Part shown: positions 35,125-44,226 of the stretch, piece after piece | Layout: every line of letters begins with the position of its first letter | How positions within the stretch are numbered: the first letter of the stretch is position 1 | NCBI RefSeq assembly: GCF_003946725.1 | Contig: NZ_RHOY01000013.1 | Span: 25,174 to 89,173 of the forward strand | Direction: 5' to 3' | From: Agrilactobacillus yilanensis | GTDB taxonomy: Bacteria > Bacillota > Bacilli > Lactobacillales > Lactobacillaceae | Length of the DNA stretch: 64,000 bases | Program-made: the position numbers and the translations under genes | Notes under the pieces: model-generated | The model's input: the letters and a program-made list of their open reading frames with translations, nothing else | What the model was told of the DNA's origin: nothing | The model's database searches: none

Positions 35125-35796
35125 ATGAAAACTATTTTGATCGCTGATGACAATCCAGATTTGCTGCAGCTCGTAGACACCCAGCTCAATGCCGCCGGTT
35201 ATCGCACAAAAACCGCCAGGGATGGTCAAGAAGCCGAAACGTTGGCTTTAACCCAACCTATTGATTTAGCGATTTTAGATGTGATGATGCCTAAAAAAGA
35301 TGGCTTTGCCGTGACGGAAGCTATCCGCCAAGCTAAAAACATCCCCATTTTAATTCTGACAGCTAAAAGCGATATTTTTGATAAACAGCAAGGTTATACG
35401 GCCGGTGCTGATGATTATTTAACCAAACCCTTCGACATTCGTGAGCTGCAATTCAAAATACAAGCCCTCTTTCGCCGCTATGCCCCCACCAATACCGCCA
35501 TCATTCAAGTAGGCGATTTACTTTTAGATACAAATAATTACAGCCTACAGCAAGGGCTCCAGGAACTATTTTTACCCCGCAAAGAATTTGAGATTTTGGC
35601 TTTATTAGCCCGTCATCCAAATCAAATCTTTGATCGTGAATCTATTTTGCTGCAAGTTTGGGGCCCAGATTATACCGGGACTGACCGCACAATTGATGTG
35701 CACATTAAACGCTTACGCGACCACCTTATTCAAGATGAGACCACTGCAATTACTACGGTCCGCGGTTTAGGCTATCGCCTTGAGGTACGCCAATGA
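35125..35796 (+). CDS. OmpR-family response regulator, HssR-like
   Basis: 223 residues from ATG 35125 behind AGGAGG. Receiver domain with DD (8-9), phospho-acceptor D52 in LAILDVMMPKKDG, T in ILTAK and K in YLTKPFD; then an OmpR-type winged helix C-domain (VWGPDYTGTDRTIDVHIKRLR). The kinase gene overlaps its stop. The size and the following FtsX-like permease and ATPase genes resemble HssR, the heme-stress regulator, but the ligand is inferred from context only. Confidence 0.9.
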   Translation: MKTILIADDNPDLLQLVDTQLNAAGYRTKTARDGQEAETLALTQPIDLAILDVMMPKKDGFAVTEAIRQAKNIPILILTAKSDIFDKQQGYTAGADDYLTKPFDIRELQFKIQALFRRYAPTNTAIIQVGDLLLDTNNYSLQQGLQELFLPRKEFEILALLARHPNQIFDRESILLQVWGPDYTGTDRTIDVHIKRLRDHLIQDETTAITTVRGLGYRLEVRQ

Positions 35797-37172
35797 TTTT
35801 TAAACGTAGCTTATCCCATAAAGTTGTCCTTTGGATCAGTGGTATTTTATGTTTCAGCTGTCTTATTGGTTTTTTAGGGGGTAATCAGTACTATCACCAG
35901 CAATTAAAGCCTAAAAATGACGCTAAAATTACCGCCATGGCTAAAAACATTCAACATTTCTATCAGCAGCTGCCTCAAAATCAACGCCAAGCCTACTTAA
36001 ACAGCGTGGCGCAAACGGGTTACGATTTTGCGGTCTATACTGACGGTCAAGTCCACTATTATGGCAGTCCTTTTCGTATCACCCAATTAACCCAATCCGC
36101 TCGGGCAACGGTCGCCCAAAATAAAATTTATCATGGGATTAAGCACTATCAAAAAGGCCCCTTTGTCACTGGCTTTTTTGCGAATGATCTAAATAATACG
36201 GTGGGCATCCAGTTGAATCCCCACCAGCAATTATTTATCCGGGCCAATCCGAATGCCCAGTTTGGCGAATTACGCAGTTACATGTTGGTAATTGGGCTAA
36301 TCACTGTAACTTTAGGGGCTTTTTTACTCGTCTTAACGGCGCAAAAACGGTTAGTTAGACCCTTAAAACGGTTGACTCAAGCTACTCAAAAGGTCGCAGC
36401 CGGGAATTACCACACAAATCTAACAGCGGTTACAAATCAAGATGAAATTGGCCGACTTACCGAGAGTTTTCAAAAAATGACCCAGCAATTAGCTGAAGTT
36501 GAAAAAAGCCGAAATGAGTTTGTGGCCAACGTATCCCACGATTTACAGTCCCCATTAACGGCTTTAAAAGGCTATGCTGATCAGCTGCAAGCGCCAACTT
36601 TACCGCCACAGCAACAACAGCGCTATTTGCAGATTATTCAGCAAGAAACAACCCGGTTAGCTGAACTTACTAAAGAACTGCTACTTTTATCAACGCTAGA
36701 CCAAGAGCACACTTTAGATTTTCAACAGACGCTGGCTTTAGACCAACAATTAAAAGCAGCGATCAAAGCCTTTTCATTTCAATTGGATCAAAAAGCCCTT
36801 TTTGTCGCTGCACAATTGCCGCCGGTCACTGTCGTGGGGAATCAGGAGCTGTTATTTCAAGTTTGGCAGAACTTATTAACCAATAGCATTCGTTATGCTC
36901 CAGAAGCTTCTGATCTTAAACTGACCTTAACTCAAACTAAAACGACGGCCACAATTACGTTGACTAACTTTGGGCCGCCGATTGACCCCGAGGTTCAGCA
37001 GCATTTATTTGAACGCTTTTATCAAGGGGATACAACCCGCCAAGCTCGAGACCATCATGGTTTAGGCCTGGCGATTGCTTATAAAATTGTTCAGCTGCAT
37101 CATGGGACGTTGACCGTTGCCAGCACCCAAGCTGATGGGACAACTTTTAAAGTGCAATTACCCTTAAAATGA
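35793..37172 (+). CDS. Sensor histidine kinase, HssS-like
   Basis: 459 residues. Two membrane spans (about 9-30 and 163-183) enclose an extracellular sensor of about 130 residues; then HAMP (about 184-236), HisKA with H249 in NVSHDLQSPLTALKGY, and an HATPase domain (N-box NLLTNSIRYAPE, G-boxes HHGLGLAIAYKIV). Phosphorylates the adjacent regulator. Its start overlaps the regulator stop by four bases. Length and context resemble HssS. Confidence 0.9.
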   Translation: MIFKRSLSHKVVLWISGILCFSCLIGFLGGNQYYHQQLKPKNDAKITAMAKNIQHFYQQLPQNQRQAYLNSVAQTGYDFAVYTDGQVHYYGSPFRITQLTQSARATVAQNKIYHGIKHYQKGPFVTGFFANDLNNTVGIQLNPHQQLFIRANPNAQFGELRSYMLVIGLITVTLGAFLLVLTAQKRLVRPLKRLTQATQKVAAGNYHTNLTAVTNQDEIGRLTESFQKMTQQLAEVEKSRNEFVANVSHDLQSPLTALKGYADQLQAPTLPPQQQQRYLQIIQQETTRLAELTKELLLLSTLDQEHTLDFQQTLALDQQLKAAIKAFSFQLDQKALFVAAQLPPVTVVGNQELLFQVWQNLLTNSIRYAPEASDLKLTLTQTKTTATITLTNFGPPIDPEVQQHLFERFYQGDTTRQARDHHGLGLAIAYKIVQLHHGTLTVASTQADGTTFKVQLPLK

Positions 37173-37230
37173 CTTTGTAATATTTTGTTTATATTCAGTT
37201 AACATTCCGCCTTTATAGTTAATGTTGAAA

Positions 37231-37248
37231 GTTAAGTCATTACTTAAC
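37231..37248. promoter_or_regulatory. Inverted repeat upstream of the ABC permease, possible regulator site
   Basis: GTTAAGT-N4-ACTTAAC, about 28 bases before ATG 37276. Two further GTTAA words lie at about 37199 and 37218. OmpR-type regulators bind such repeats, so this may be the target of the upstream response regulator. Confidence 0.4.
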
Positions 37249-37275
37249 GACATTATTATTGAGGGGGAATTTTTT

Positions 37276-38352
37276 ATGTTTCTCGCTATTAGAGAGTTAA
37301 AACATCAAAAACTACGTTATGGCTTAATCAGCCTAATTATTTTTTTAATCGTCTTTTTAGTCCTATTTATTACTGGCCTGACCAATGGTTTAGCCAGTGA
37401 TAACGGGGCAGCCATCAACCAAGGCCAGTCCACTGCTTATGTTTTGGAAAAAGGCGCCCAAAATCGCTTTAATCGCTCCACAATTACCGCCGCTCAGGCT
37501 AAAGAAATTAAGCGCGATTTAGGCAATGGGACACCGATTGCTGTCAGTCAGACAACGGTTCAAAAATCAAAGACAAGTACTAAAAAAACAGATATTGCGT
37601 ATTTTGCACTCAACGCCAGCGCCGATTTTAATTTAACCGCGACGAACGGTCAGAAATTAACTCAGCAAACTGGCAATGGCGTCTTGGTCAGTGATAAATT
37701 ACAGGCTGAAGGCTACCAGGTGGGCCGTTCTATCACGGATACGACTTCCGGTAAAAGTTTCAAAATTAAAGGGTTCATCAAAAATCAAACTTATGCCCAT
37801 ACACCCGTGATTTATTTATCCGTCAAACAATGGCAGGCCATTACACCGCAAGCGGCAATGAATTTGACTTATAATACTGTGGCCACTACTAGCACGAAGG
37901 CTTTAACGGTCAGTGGTTTTAATAAGGTCCCAAAACAAACCATGATTCAAAATATTCCTGGCTATTCCGCTGAAACAGGTTCTTTAACGATGATGATTGC
38001 CTTTTTATATATTATTTCTGTCGTTGTTCTAGCCGTATTCTTCTATGTTTTGACCATTCAAAAACTACAAGAGTTTGGGACTTTAAAGGCGATTGGGACG
38101 GCCACTGGTTATTTAGGTCGGCATTTGATTTATGAAATCGGTCTAATCACGCTTTTGGCCATTGCTATCAGCAGTTTGCTGATTATACTGTTAGGTCAAG
38201 TCATGCCAACGAGTATGCCGTTTATTATTAATGGCGCAACACTGGGCGTCACGGCCGCCATCTTTATTGTCGTTGCTATTTTAAGTTCTTTAATTTCGCT
38301 GGTGAAGATCTCTAAAGTAGATCCTGTCAGCGCCATCGGAGGTCAAGTCTAA
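37276..38352 (+). CDS. FtsX-like ABC permease, HrtB-like
   Basis: 358 residues from ATG 37276 behind GAGGGGG. MacB/FtsX topology: one N-terminal span (about 15-40, starting FLAIRELKHQKLRYGLISLI), a large extracellular domain (about 45-235) and three C-terminal spans ending in KVDPVSAIGGQV. The N-terminus with K-x-R-Y-x-L-I resembles HrtB, the heme-efflux permease. The next gene encodes its ATPase. Probably exports or releases a toxic hydrophobic compound such as heme. Confidence 0.75.
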   Translation: MFLAIRELKHQKLRYGLISLIIFLIVFLVLFITGLTNGLASDNGAAINQGQSTAYVLEKGAQNRFNRSTITAAQAKEIKRDLGNGTPIAVSQTTVQKSKTSTKKTDIAYFALNASADFNLTATNGQKLTQQTGNGVLVSDKLQAEGYQVGRSITDTTSGKSFKIKGFIKNQTYAHTPVIYLSVKQWQAITPQAAMNLTYNTVATTSTKALTVSGFNKVPKQTMIQNIPGYSAETGSLTMMIAFLYIISVVVLAVFFYVLTIQKLQEFGTLKAIGTATGYLGRHLIYEIGLITLLAIAISSLLIILLGQVMPTSMPFIINGATLGVTAAIFIVVAILSSLISLVKISKVDPVSAIGGQV

Positions 38353-39035
38353 TGGTCACAACTTTAAAACCAAGTTTAGCTTTAACAGATATTACCAAAT
38401 ACTATCAAGATGGGCCCAATCGAATTGAAGTGTTAAAATCGACTTCACTAGCCGTTGGCCCAGGTGAGTTCGCAGCCATTATTGGGCCTAGCGGTGCGGG
38501 AAAAAGTACTTTGCTATCCATTGCCGGCACTTTATTAAGTCCTTCTAGCGGTAAAATTGAACTCGCCGATACTGACGTGACAACAATGCCCGCCAAAGAT
38601 CGGACAAAATTACGGCTGCAAAAAGTCGGTTTTATTTTCCAAAATTCGGAGTTGATTCCTTATTTAACCGTGAAGGATCAATTAAAATATGTAACAAAAC
38701 TTGCCAAACGGCCAACCTCTGAAGCAGAAATCTTGGCCTTGCTGAATCATCTCGGATTAAGTCACCGTTTAAAGAACTTTCCCAATCAATTATCCGGTGG
38801 CGAACGCCAAAGAGTGGCGATTGCCCGTGCTTTTATCAATAATCCCGATCTGATCTTAGCGGATGAACCCACAGCTAGTCTGGATTCTAAGCGGGGCCAT
38901 GAAGTGGTGGCGATGATCGCCCAAGAAGTCCATGAGGTTCAAAAGGCAGCGGTTATGGTCACCCATGATGAACGGGTATTGGACTTAGTGGATCAAGTTT
39001 ACCGGATCGAAGACGGTCAGCTTAAAAAAATCTAA
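38352..39035 (+). CDS. ABC transporter ATP-binding protein, HrtA-like
   Basis: 227 residues; ATG overlaps the permease stop (TAATG). Walker A GPSGAGKST, Q-loop FIFQNSELIPY, signature LSGGERQRVAIARA, Walker B LILADEPTASLD and the switch His in MVTHDE are all intact. LolD/MacB-type ATPase paired with the FtsX-like permease; the operon as a whole resembles hssRS-hrtBA. Confidence 0.9.
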   Translation: MVTTLKPSLALTDITKYYQDGPNRIEVLKSTSLAVGPGEFAAIIGPSGAGKSTLLSIAGTLLSPSSGKIELADTDVTTMPAKDRTKLRLQKVGFIFQNSELIPYLTVKDQLKYVTKLAKRPTSEAEILALLNHLGLSHRLKNFPNQLSGGERQRVAIARAFINNPDLILADEPTASLDSKRGHEVVAMIAQEVHEVQKAAVMVTHDERVLDLVDQVYRIEDGQLKKI

Positions 39036-39098
39036 CTTTGACGATAATATTCATAAATATATCGTTAATTCTCTATAAAAATTAAATTTTCCCACAAC

Positions 39099-39145
39099 AA
39101 AGACTTGTTATCTTAAGTAATGTAATTAAGATAACAAGTCTTTTT
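39099..39145 (+). terminator. Terminator after the HrtA-like gene
   Basis: A 17-bp perfect stem AAGACTTGTTATCTTAA / TTAAGATAACAAGTCTT with a 9-base loop and a T-run. Confidence 0.9.
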
Positions 39146-39176
39146 AGATAGATTTTGCCAGAAAGGAGTCCTTTGA

Positions 39177-39707
39177 ATGCGTTATTTACCAATGATTATC
39201 ATTTTTATTCCGATTCTTTTTTTCACAGTTCGGGCTAATTTAGCCTCCCGGTCGATCTACCAACGTATTTCATTGATCAGTATCGCCGTTTACTTAATCT
39301 TCATTGATTATTTTTGTTTCACTCCGTCTTACTTAAGCAGTGCGAATTTCGCCACCTTGCATCCCGTCTGGATCGGTTTGGCCCCTACAAATTCTATCCC
39401 CTTTGCTGGCGGTATCGGGGCCGACTTCTTTTTAAATATTTTGATGACCGTTCCGCTAGGTATCTATTTGGGCCTATTTGCCAAAAATACAAATTTAAAA
39501 CAAAGCTTACAGTTAGGCCTGTTAACCGGTTTAACGATCGAATCGGCACAATTTATCGCTGATCAAGTTGTGGATTTGAAACGCTGGGTCGATATCAATG
39601 ACATCATCACCAACTGCCTAGGGGTTATTGTGGGTTATCTCATCTTTAAACTTGTTGCCCGCTTATTACCCAAACTTGTGCAGACTTTTGCCGTACGGCT
39701 CAACTAA
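39177..39707 (+). CDS. VanZ-family membrane protein (copy 1)
   Basis: 176 residues with about four to five spans. VanZ signatures: a polar-hydrophobic DFFLNILMTVPLG, I-E-S-A-Q-F-I, and RWVDINDIITNCLGVIVGY. VanZ proteins are associated with low-level teicoplanin tolerance, but the role of chromosomal family members is unclear. AAAGGAG precedes the ATG. A second copy lies at 40750. Confidence 0.85.
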   Translation: MRYLPMIIIFIPILFFTVRANLASRSIYQRISLISIAVYLIFIDYFCFTPSYLSSANFATLHPVWIGLAPTNSIPFAGGIGADFFLNILMTVPLGIYLGLFAKNTNLKQSLQLGLLTGLTIESAQFIADQVVDLKRWVDINDIITNCLGVIVGYLIFKLVARLLPKLVQTFAVRLN

Positions 39708-39724
39708 AAGAGATTGAATCTATT

Positions 39725-39774
39725 AAAAAAGACTGGTAAGTTAAGGATAATAACTTAATCTATCAGTTTTTTTG
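39725..39774 (+). terminator. Terminator after the first VanZ gene
   Basis: AAAAAAGACTG...AGTTAAG pairs with CTTAA...CAGTTTTTTT with internal mismatches; a T-run follows. Confidence 0.65.
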
Positions 39775-39797
39775 ATTTTAAATTTGAGGTGTTTTAT

Positions 39798-40763
39798 ATG
39801 GCTTTTTATGAAATTGAAAACAATCAATCAACCCAAGGTACGGCATTGTTTCAAGAAGTCACTTTAAAAGCCACCAGCAAAGGTAACCCATTTGCTAGTG
39901 GCCAGCTCGTCACACAAACTAAAACTGTGCCCTTTAAAATCTGGGATGCCAGTGATCAAACGATTTTGTTTAACAATAAGATCGTCAACTTTTCTGGCCA
40001 ACGCAATGATTATCAAGGTAATCTGCAATTTATTTTGGACGAAAAAAGTCTGCATTTAGCTGCAGATCAAGATCTAACCGCTTATTTACCTAGCTCTTAT
40101 TGGGATACCGAAACGCTAAAAAAGACTATGCGTCATTTTATTCATAAAATTACAGATCCTGATTACAATAAAATTGTGACCGATCTTTATACACAAGCCG
40201 CTCATGATATCGTAGATCCTTTATATCACATGCCTGCAGCCATTGCGATGCACCACGCTTTTATTGGAGGGTTGTATACCCATACCTTATCCATGGCGTT
40301 TACCGCCGAAGGTTTGTTGGAAAAAACGATTTATGGCACAACGATTAACGAAAGTTTACTCTATGCGGGTATTTTACTCCATGATCTAGGCAAGGCTTAC
40401 GCCTATACCGATAGTCACAGTCATGAAGCGAGCCCCGCCGGTCAGTTATTGGAACATGTGGCCATTATTGACGGCTTATTAGTCAGTGAAGGCGTTACAG
40501 TTTTTAAATTGTCCTACGGTGATTTATTAAAAAATCAAAAATTCTTATTACTGCGGCATTTAGTGTTGTCCCATCATGGGCGTTTAGAATGGGGGTCCCC
40601 CGTGAAACCAGCAACGCCTGAAGCCATTTTGTTACATCAATTAGATTTAATGGATTCTAGAATGGAAATGATGCGTGAGGTTCACGAAGACCAGGAACCT
40701 AATAGCTTTAGTGACAAAATCTTCGGTTTGGATGGTGTGAGATTATATCGTGACGACCAATAA
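39798..40763 (+). CDS. YhaM-like 3'-5' exoribonuclease (OB-fold plus HD domain)
   Basis: 321 residues from ATG 39798 behind GAGG; the GTG nine bases earlier overlaps that site. An N-terminal OB-fold-like region (about 10-95, including GQLVTQTKTVPFKIWDASD) precedes an HD domain with H152/H153, HTHTLS (about 161-165), the HD pair H195-D196 in LLHDLGK, and LSHHGRLEWG. The order and length match YhaM/CBF1. It is set between two VanZ genes, overlapping the second, and may be a second copy of the housekeeping enzyme. Confidence 0.8.
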   Translation: MAFYEIENNQSTQGTALFQEVTLKATSKGNPFASGQLVTQTKTVPFKIWDASDQTILFNNKIVNFSGQRNDYQGNLQFILDEKSLHLAADQDLTAYLPSSYWDTETLKKTMRHFIHKITDPDYNKIVTDLYTQAAHDIVDPLYHMPAAIAMHHAFIGGLYTHTLSMAFTAEGLLEKTIYGTTINESLLYAGILLHDLGKAYAYTDSHSHEASPAGQLLEHVAIIDGLLVSEGVTVFKLSYGDLLKNQKFLLLRHLVLSHHGRLEWGSPVKPATPEAILLHQLDLMDSRMEMMREVHEDQEPNSFSDKIFGLDGVRLYRDDQ

Positions 40764-41298
40764 TTTTCTATTAAAATATAGCCCTTATTTTATTTATTTA
40801 ATCGGCTTAAATATTTACTTTATCCGCCGCTTAGGCCGTCAAACGAAGGCCCGCCAAATCATTGTCTTATTAGCCGGCTTTCTTTACTTCGCCGTTTTAG
40901 GGCTTTTATGCCTCGTACCTCAACCCAATTTGAGTCTCGCGGGCTTTACGAAAATGACGCCGATTTGGGTCGGTCCTGTGCCAACCAATCCCATCCCCTT
41001 TCGCGGTATCGGTACGGATTTCTACTTAAATATTTTATTAACCTTGCCCCTTGGTTTATGGGCCCCGTTAACCCGTTCAAAGTTCCGTTTTAAAACGAGC
41101 TTGGCCTTGGGCTTTGGTATTGGTCTGGGTATTGAAAGCTTGCAATTTATTTTGGATTGGTTGCTAAAGCTTAACCGCTGGGTCGACATCAATGATGTTT
41201 TAATGAATGCCTTAGGTGTTATAATAGGATGGCTGATTTTTAAAGCTTGGGGTAAACTCTGGCCGAATCAGCGCCAAAAATTTAAGTTGAATAGGTAA
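40750..41298 (+). CDS. VanZ-family membrane protein (copy 2)
   Basis: 182 residues from GTG 40750, overlapping the YhaM-like gene by 14 bases. It has the same signature order as copy 1: DFYLNILLTLPLG, I-E-S-L-Q-F-I, RWVDINDVLMNALGVIIGW. The preceding N-[PS]-I-P-F motif (PTNPIPF) is also shared. It is followed 4 bases later by the LTA-synthase-like gene, pointing to an envelope role for this unit. Confidence 0.85.
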   Translation: MTTNNFLLKYSPYFIYLIGLNIYFIRRLGRQTKARQIIVLLAGFLYFAVLGLLCLVPQPNLSLAGFTKMTPIWVGPVPTNPIPFRGIGTDFYLNILLTLPLGLWAPLTRSKFRFKTSLALGFGIGLGIESLQFILDWLLKLNRWVDINDVLMNALGVIIGWLIFKAWGKLWPNQRQKFKLNR

Positions 41299-41302
41299 CG
41301 AT

Positions 41303-43162
41303 ATGCAGAAGAAAATTTTTAAATTAGGCCAAGTTTTTTTGGTGAGTGCACTGAGCTATTACATCGTCTTTTTCTCATCTTTTAATACGTTTCAAGAAGC
41401 CCAGCCATTTTTTGGTTTCTTATTTGGCCTCCAAATACTGACCTTTATTTTTGTAATTGGCTTTTATTTACTGTTGTTAAGCTTAACCAATCGAAATTGG
41501 CTGAGTACCACTTTAATTTTGCTGTTAGCGGTGATTTTTGGCTTTGTAAATCATACAAAATTAACCTTGCGAAATGAGCCGTTTTTACCCAGCGATTTAG
41601 GCATGATTACTTCTTTACCCGAATTGATTCATATGATCACACTCAAAGCTTTATTGTTAATTATTTTAGCCGTTATTGCCATCACTGGCCTTTGTTTGCT
41701 TGTTTTTCGCAAGCAGCGGTTAAAATTCTTTAATACCCGCCGCAGCCGCTGGCGCACTTTGGCGGTAGCTTTACTACTATGCGGCGGTTTTTTCTCCATC
41801 AGTAATTCTAAAAGTCCAGTACATAATCTAGGCTTAGCTTTAAATAATGACCCGCTTTATTGGGATCCAGTTTGGGGTGTCAAACGTAATGGTCCGATTT
41901 TAAATTTTGTAAATTACTTGAATAGCGACATAATGACTGAACCGAGCCATTATTCTAAAAAAACGATGCTTGCTTTACAAAAACGCTATCAAAAAAAGGC
42001 TCAGACCACTAACAAAACCCGGCAAACTTTAAAAAATACCGATGTTGTCTTGATCTTAAGCGAAAGTTTTAGTGATCCGACAAAAGTCCCTGGCATCACC
42101 TTAAATCAAGATCCAATGCCTTATACGCGGCAGCTTTTAGCTGAAAATCCTAGTGGGACGATGATTAGTAACGGTTACGGCGGTGGGACTGCCAATATGG
42201 AATTTCAAGCATTAACCGGCCTATCCATGGGTAATTTCGCACCATCTTTAATCACGCCTTATACCCAACTCGTCTCCAAACTAAACACCGTACACACTTT
42301 TAATAATGATTTCACCCAAAGTATCGCCTTACATCCTTATAACGGTGGCCTATACAATCGCCATGCGGTACTTAAAAAGTTTGGCTTTTCAAAATTTTAT
42401 ACCCAAGATGGCCCGGATTATTTCCCGTACAAAGACGTTGTTCAAAATAACCCTTATGTTTCTGACCAAGCCACCTATCAAGCCACCTTAGATCAAATTA
42501 ACGCCAATCAAAGCGGCAGTACTTTTTATCATGTCCTCACAATGCAAAATCATATGCCTTACTTAAAGAAATATTACCCTGACAATCCTTTCAAAGTTAG
42601 CGGTGATCTGAGCACCAGTGAAAAAAGCCAAATCGAAACTTATGCAAATGGCGTGAATCTCACTGATCAAGCCAACCGTTATTTTTTAACGGCTTTGCAA
42701 AAAGTCAAAAAAAATGTGATCGTCATTTTTTATGGCGATCACCTACCGGGCATTTATAGTCATGTAAATTTTAAGAAGTACGGCGTTCAAATGCACGAAA
42801 CCCCGTATTTCATCTGGTCTAATCATGCCACGCTGACGAAAGCAAAGGCGCCTAGTACTTTGGGGCCTTACAGCTTTGAAAGCACGTTGGCAAATGTCGC
42901 CAATACAAAAGTCAGTGGTTATACGGCTTTATTAACACAAGTTACCAACCAACTGCCGATCATCACTACAAATATGTTAAGCAGCGGTGATCCTAACAAT
43001 GTGAAGACCAATACCCAATTAGTCACAGCCACGACTAAAAAACTCGTACGTTCTAAAGACTTAACTGCGAAACAGAAAAAATTGCTGCAAGATTATCGTT
43101 TAGTCCAATACGATTTAACCGCTGGCCAGCATTATTTAAGCACCGCCTTCACAAAGCCATAA
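41303..43162 (+). CDS. LTA-synthase-family phosphoglycerol transferase
   Basis: 619 residues. Five N-terminal spans (about 10-170), then an extracellular sulfatase-fold domain: VLILSESFSDPT (nucleophile region, metal binding), GYGGGTANMEFQALTGL with the catalytic Thr, HVLTMQNHMPY, and IVIFYGDHLPG (metal-binding D-H). LtaS-type enzymes transfer glycerol phosphate from phosphatidylglycerol onto a glycolipid or polymer. The last gene of the VanZ-YhaM-VanZ unit, it converges on, and overlaps by 14 bases, the last gene of the EPS operon. Confidence 0.9.
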   Translation: MQKKIFKLGQVFLVSALSYYIVFFSSFNTFQEAQPFFGFLFGLQILTFIFVIGFYLLLLSLTNRNWLSTTLILLLAVIFGFVNHTKLTLRNEPFLPSDLGMITSLPELIHMITLKALLLIILAVIAITGLCLLVFRKQRLKFFNTRRSRWRTLAVALLLCGGFFSISNSKSPVHNLGLALNNDPLYWDPVWGVKRNGPILNFVNYLNSDIMTEPSHYSKKTMLALQKRYQKKAQTTNKTRQTLKNTDVVLILSESFSDPTKVPGITLNQDPMPYTRQLLAENPSGTMISNGYGGGTANMEFQALTGLSMGNFAPSLITPYTQLVSKLNTVHTFNNDFTQSIALHPYNGGLYNRHAVLKKFGFSKFYTQDGPDYFPYKDVVQNNPYVSDQATYQATLDQINANQSGSTFYHVLTMQNHMPYLKKYYPDNPFKVSGDLSTSEKSQIETYANGVNLTDQANRYFLTALQKVKKNVIVIFYGDHLPGIYSHVNFKKYGVQMHETPYFIWSNHATLTKAKAPSTLGPYSFESTLANVANTKVSGYTALLTQVTNQLPIITTNMLSSGDPNNVKTNTQLVTATTKKLVRSKDLTAKQKKLLQDYRLVQYDLTAGQHYLSTAFTKP

Positions 43163-44225
43163 GTGTTTGAAAAGTCTGTTGTAGTGGCCTAAAATCTGCT
43201 GTAAAATCTAAAACCTGTTTTGTAGGCCCTTGTTGTCGCAAATTAGCGATGTCTTCGTGTAAAGTTTCAACCGTCGTTGGTTGAATGAAGGTACACGGCT
43301 GCAGCCAAGTTTCATAGAGATGTTTTAACTTATAATCTAAATTATCTAAAAATAAACACGGTGTCTGGGTCAAATAACAAAAAATTAAGCCGTGCAGCCG
43401 ATCCGTAATGACCAACTCACTTTGCGCAAAGCACCATAAAAGCTGCTGCAACGCACCTTGAAATTGCGCTGGCTGATAATTTGTTAATACCGTATCCAGT
43501 TTGGTCACTGTTAAATCTGGGCTGTTCGCTAATTCTACTTCTAAATTAGCGGTCAGCCTTTTTTCTTTGTCCTGCCGTAAAGCTAAAGTGACTTTACCTG
43601 ACTGCCGCTGTAGCTTTGCTTGGGCCACACTGGCTTTTAGCTGATGGTCTGCTAGGACAATATCTGGCGTCAACAATACGTTGCTCAAACCGAATTTTGT
43701 TTTTAAAAAATTATAACTTGTCCGATCTCTGGCGGCCATCGTTAAATTAGGGTGCTGATTATAAATACGTTGTGCCCGCCGTAACAGTCGCTCACCTTGA
43801 GGTGTCTCTGAAAAATAAGCGGACTGCGGCAGTATCACAATCGGATTTTTTGGAAATTTTTGCACAATAAACTGCCGCTCATACTCCCAATGCGGCCATA
43901 AATCACCTAAATTACCACCGCCTTGAAAGACCAAAATATCTTTTGGGGTCAATACGCGCGCCATTTGACGATAATCTGCGGGCTGGCCGTCTGTATAGAG
44001 CTCTTCTAGTTCATACGCTGGACAGTGATGTGCCAGCCATTGTCGCTGTTCAAAGGCGATGGCGAAGTCCCCTAAATTTGGACTATGCCGGGCACTTTGT
44101 AAAATAAAAATTTTGCGGTTAGCCGTAGCGCTAAAACGCCGCCGACTGGGCCGATAATAATCTAGCCATAATTTTTGTTGGGGCTTTAATTGGGCACCCA
44201 GCCAAGATTTAAAAGACATTGCCAT
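43149..44225 (-). CDS. Polysaccharide pyruvyl transferase family protein
   Basis: 358 residues. The CsaB/WcaK-type pattern is visible: SPNLGDFAIAFEQ near the N-terminus, VFQGGGNLGDLWPHWE, and ITDRLHGLIFCYLTQTPCLFLDN. Probably adds ketal-linked pyruvate from PEP to a sugar of the repeat unit, giving the polymer negative charge. Last gene of the EPS operon; no terminator is seen after it, and its 3' end overlaps the LTA-synthase-like gene. Confidence 0.85.
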   Translation of the reverse strand: MAMSFKSWLGAQLKPQQKLWLDYYRPSRRRFSATANRKIFILQSARHSPNLGDFAIAFEQRQWLAHHCPAYELEELYTDGQPADYRQMARVLTPKDILVFQGGGNLGDLWPHWEYERQFIVQKFPKNPIVILPQSAYFSETPQGERLLRRAQRIYNQHPNLTMAARDRTSYNFLKTKFGLSNVLLTPDIVLADHQLKASVAQAKLQRQSGKVTLALRQDKEKRLTANLEVELANSPDLTVTKLDTVLTNYQPAQFQGALQQLLWCFAQSELVITDRLHGLIFCYLTQTPCLFLDNLDYKLKHLYETWLQPCTFIQPTTVETLHEDIANLRQQGPTKQVLDFTADFRPLQQTFQTLMAL

Positions 44226-44226
44226 C

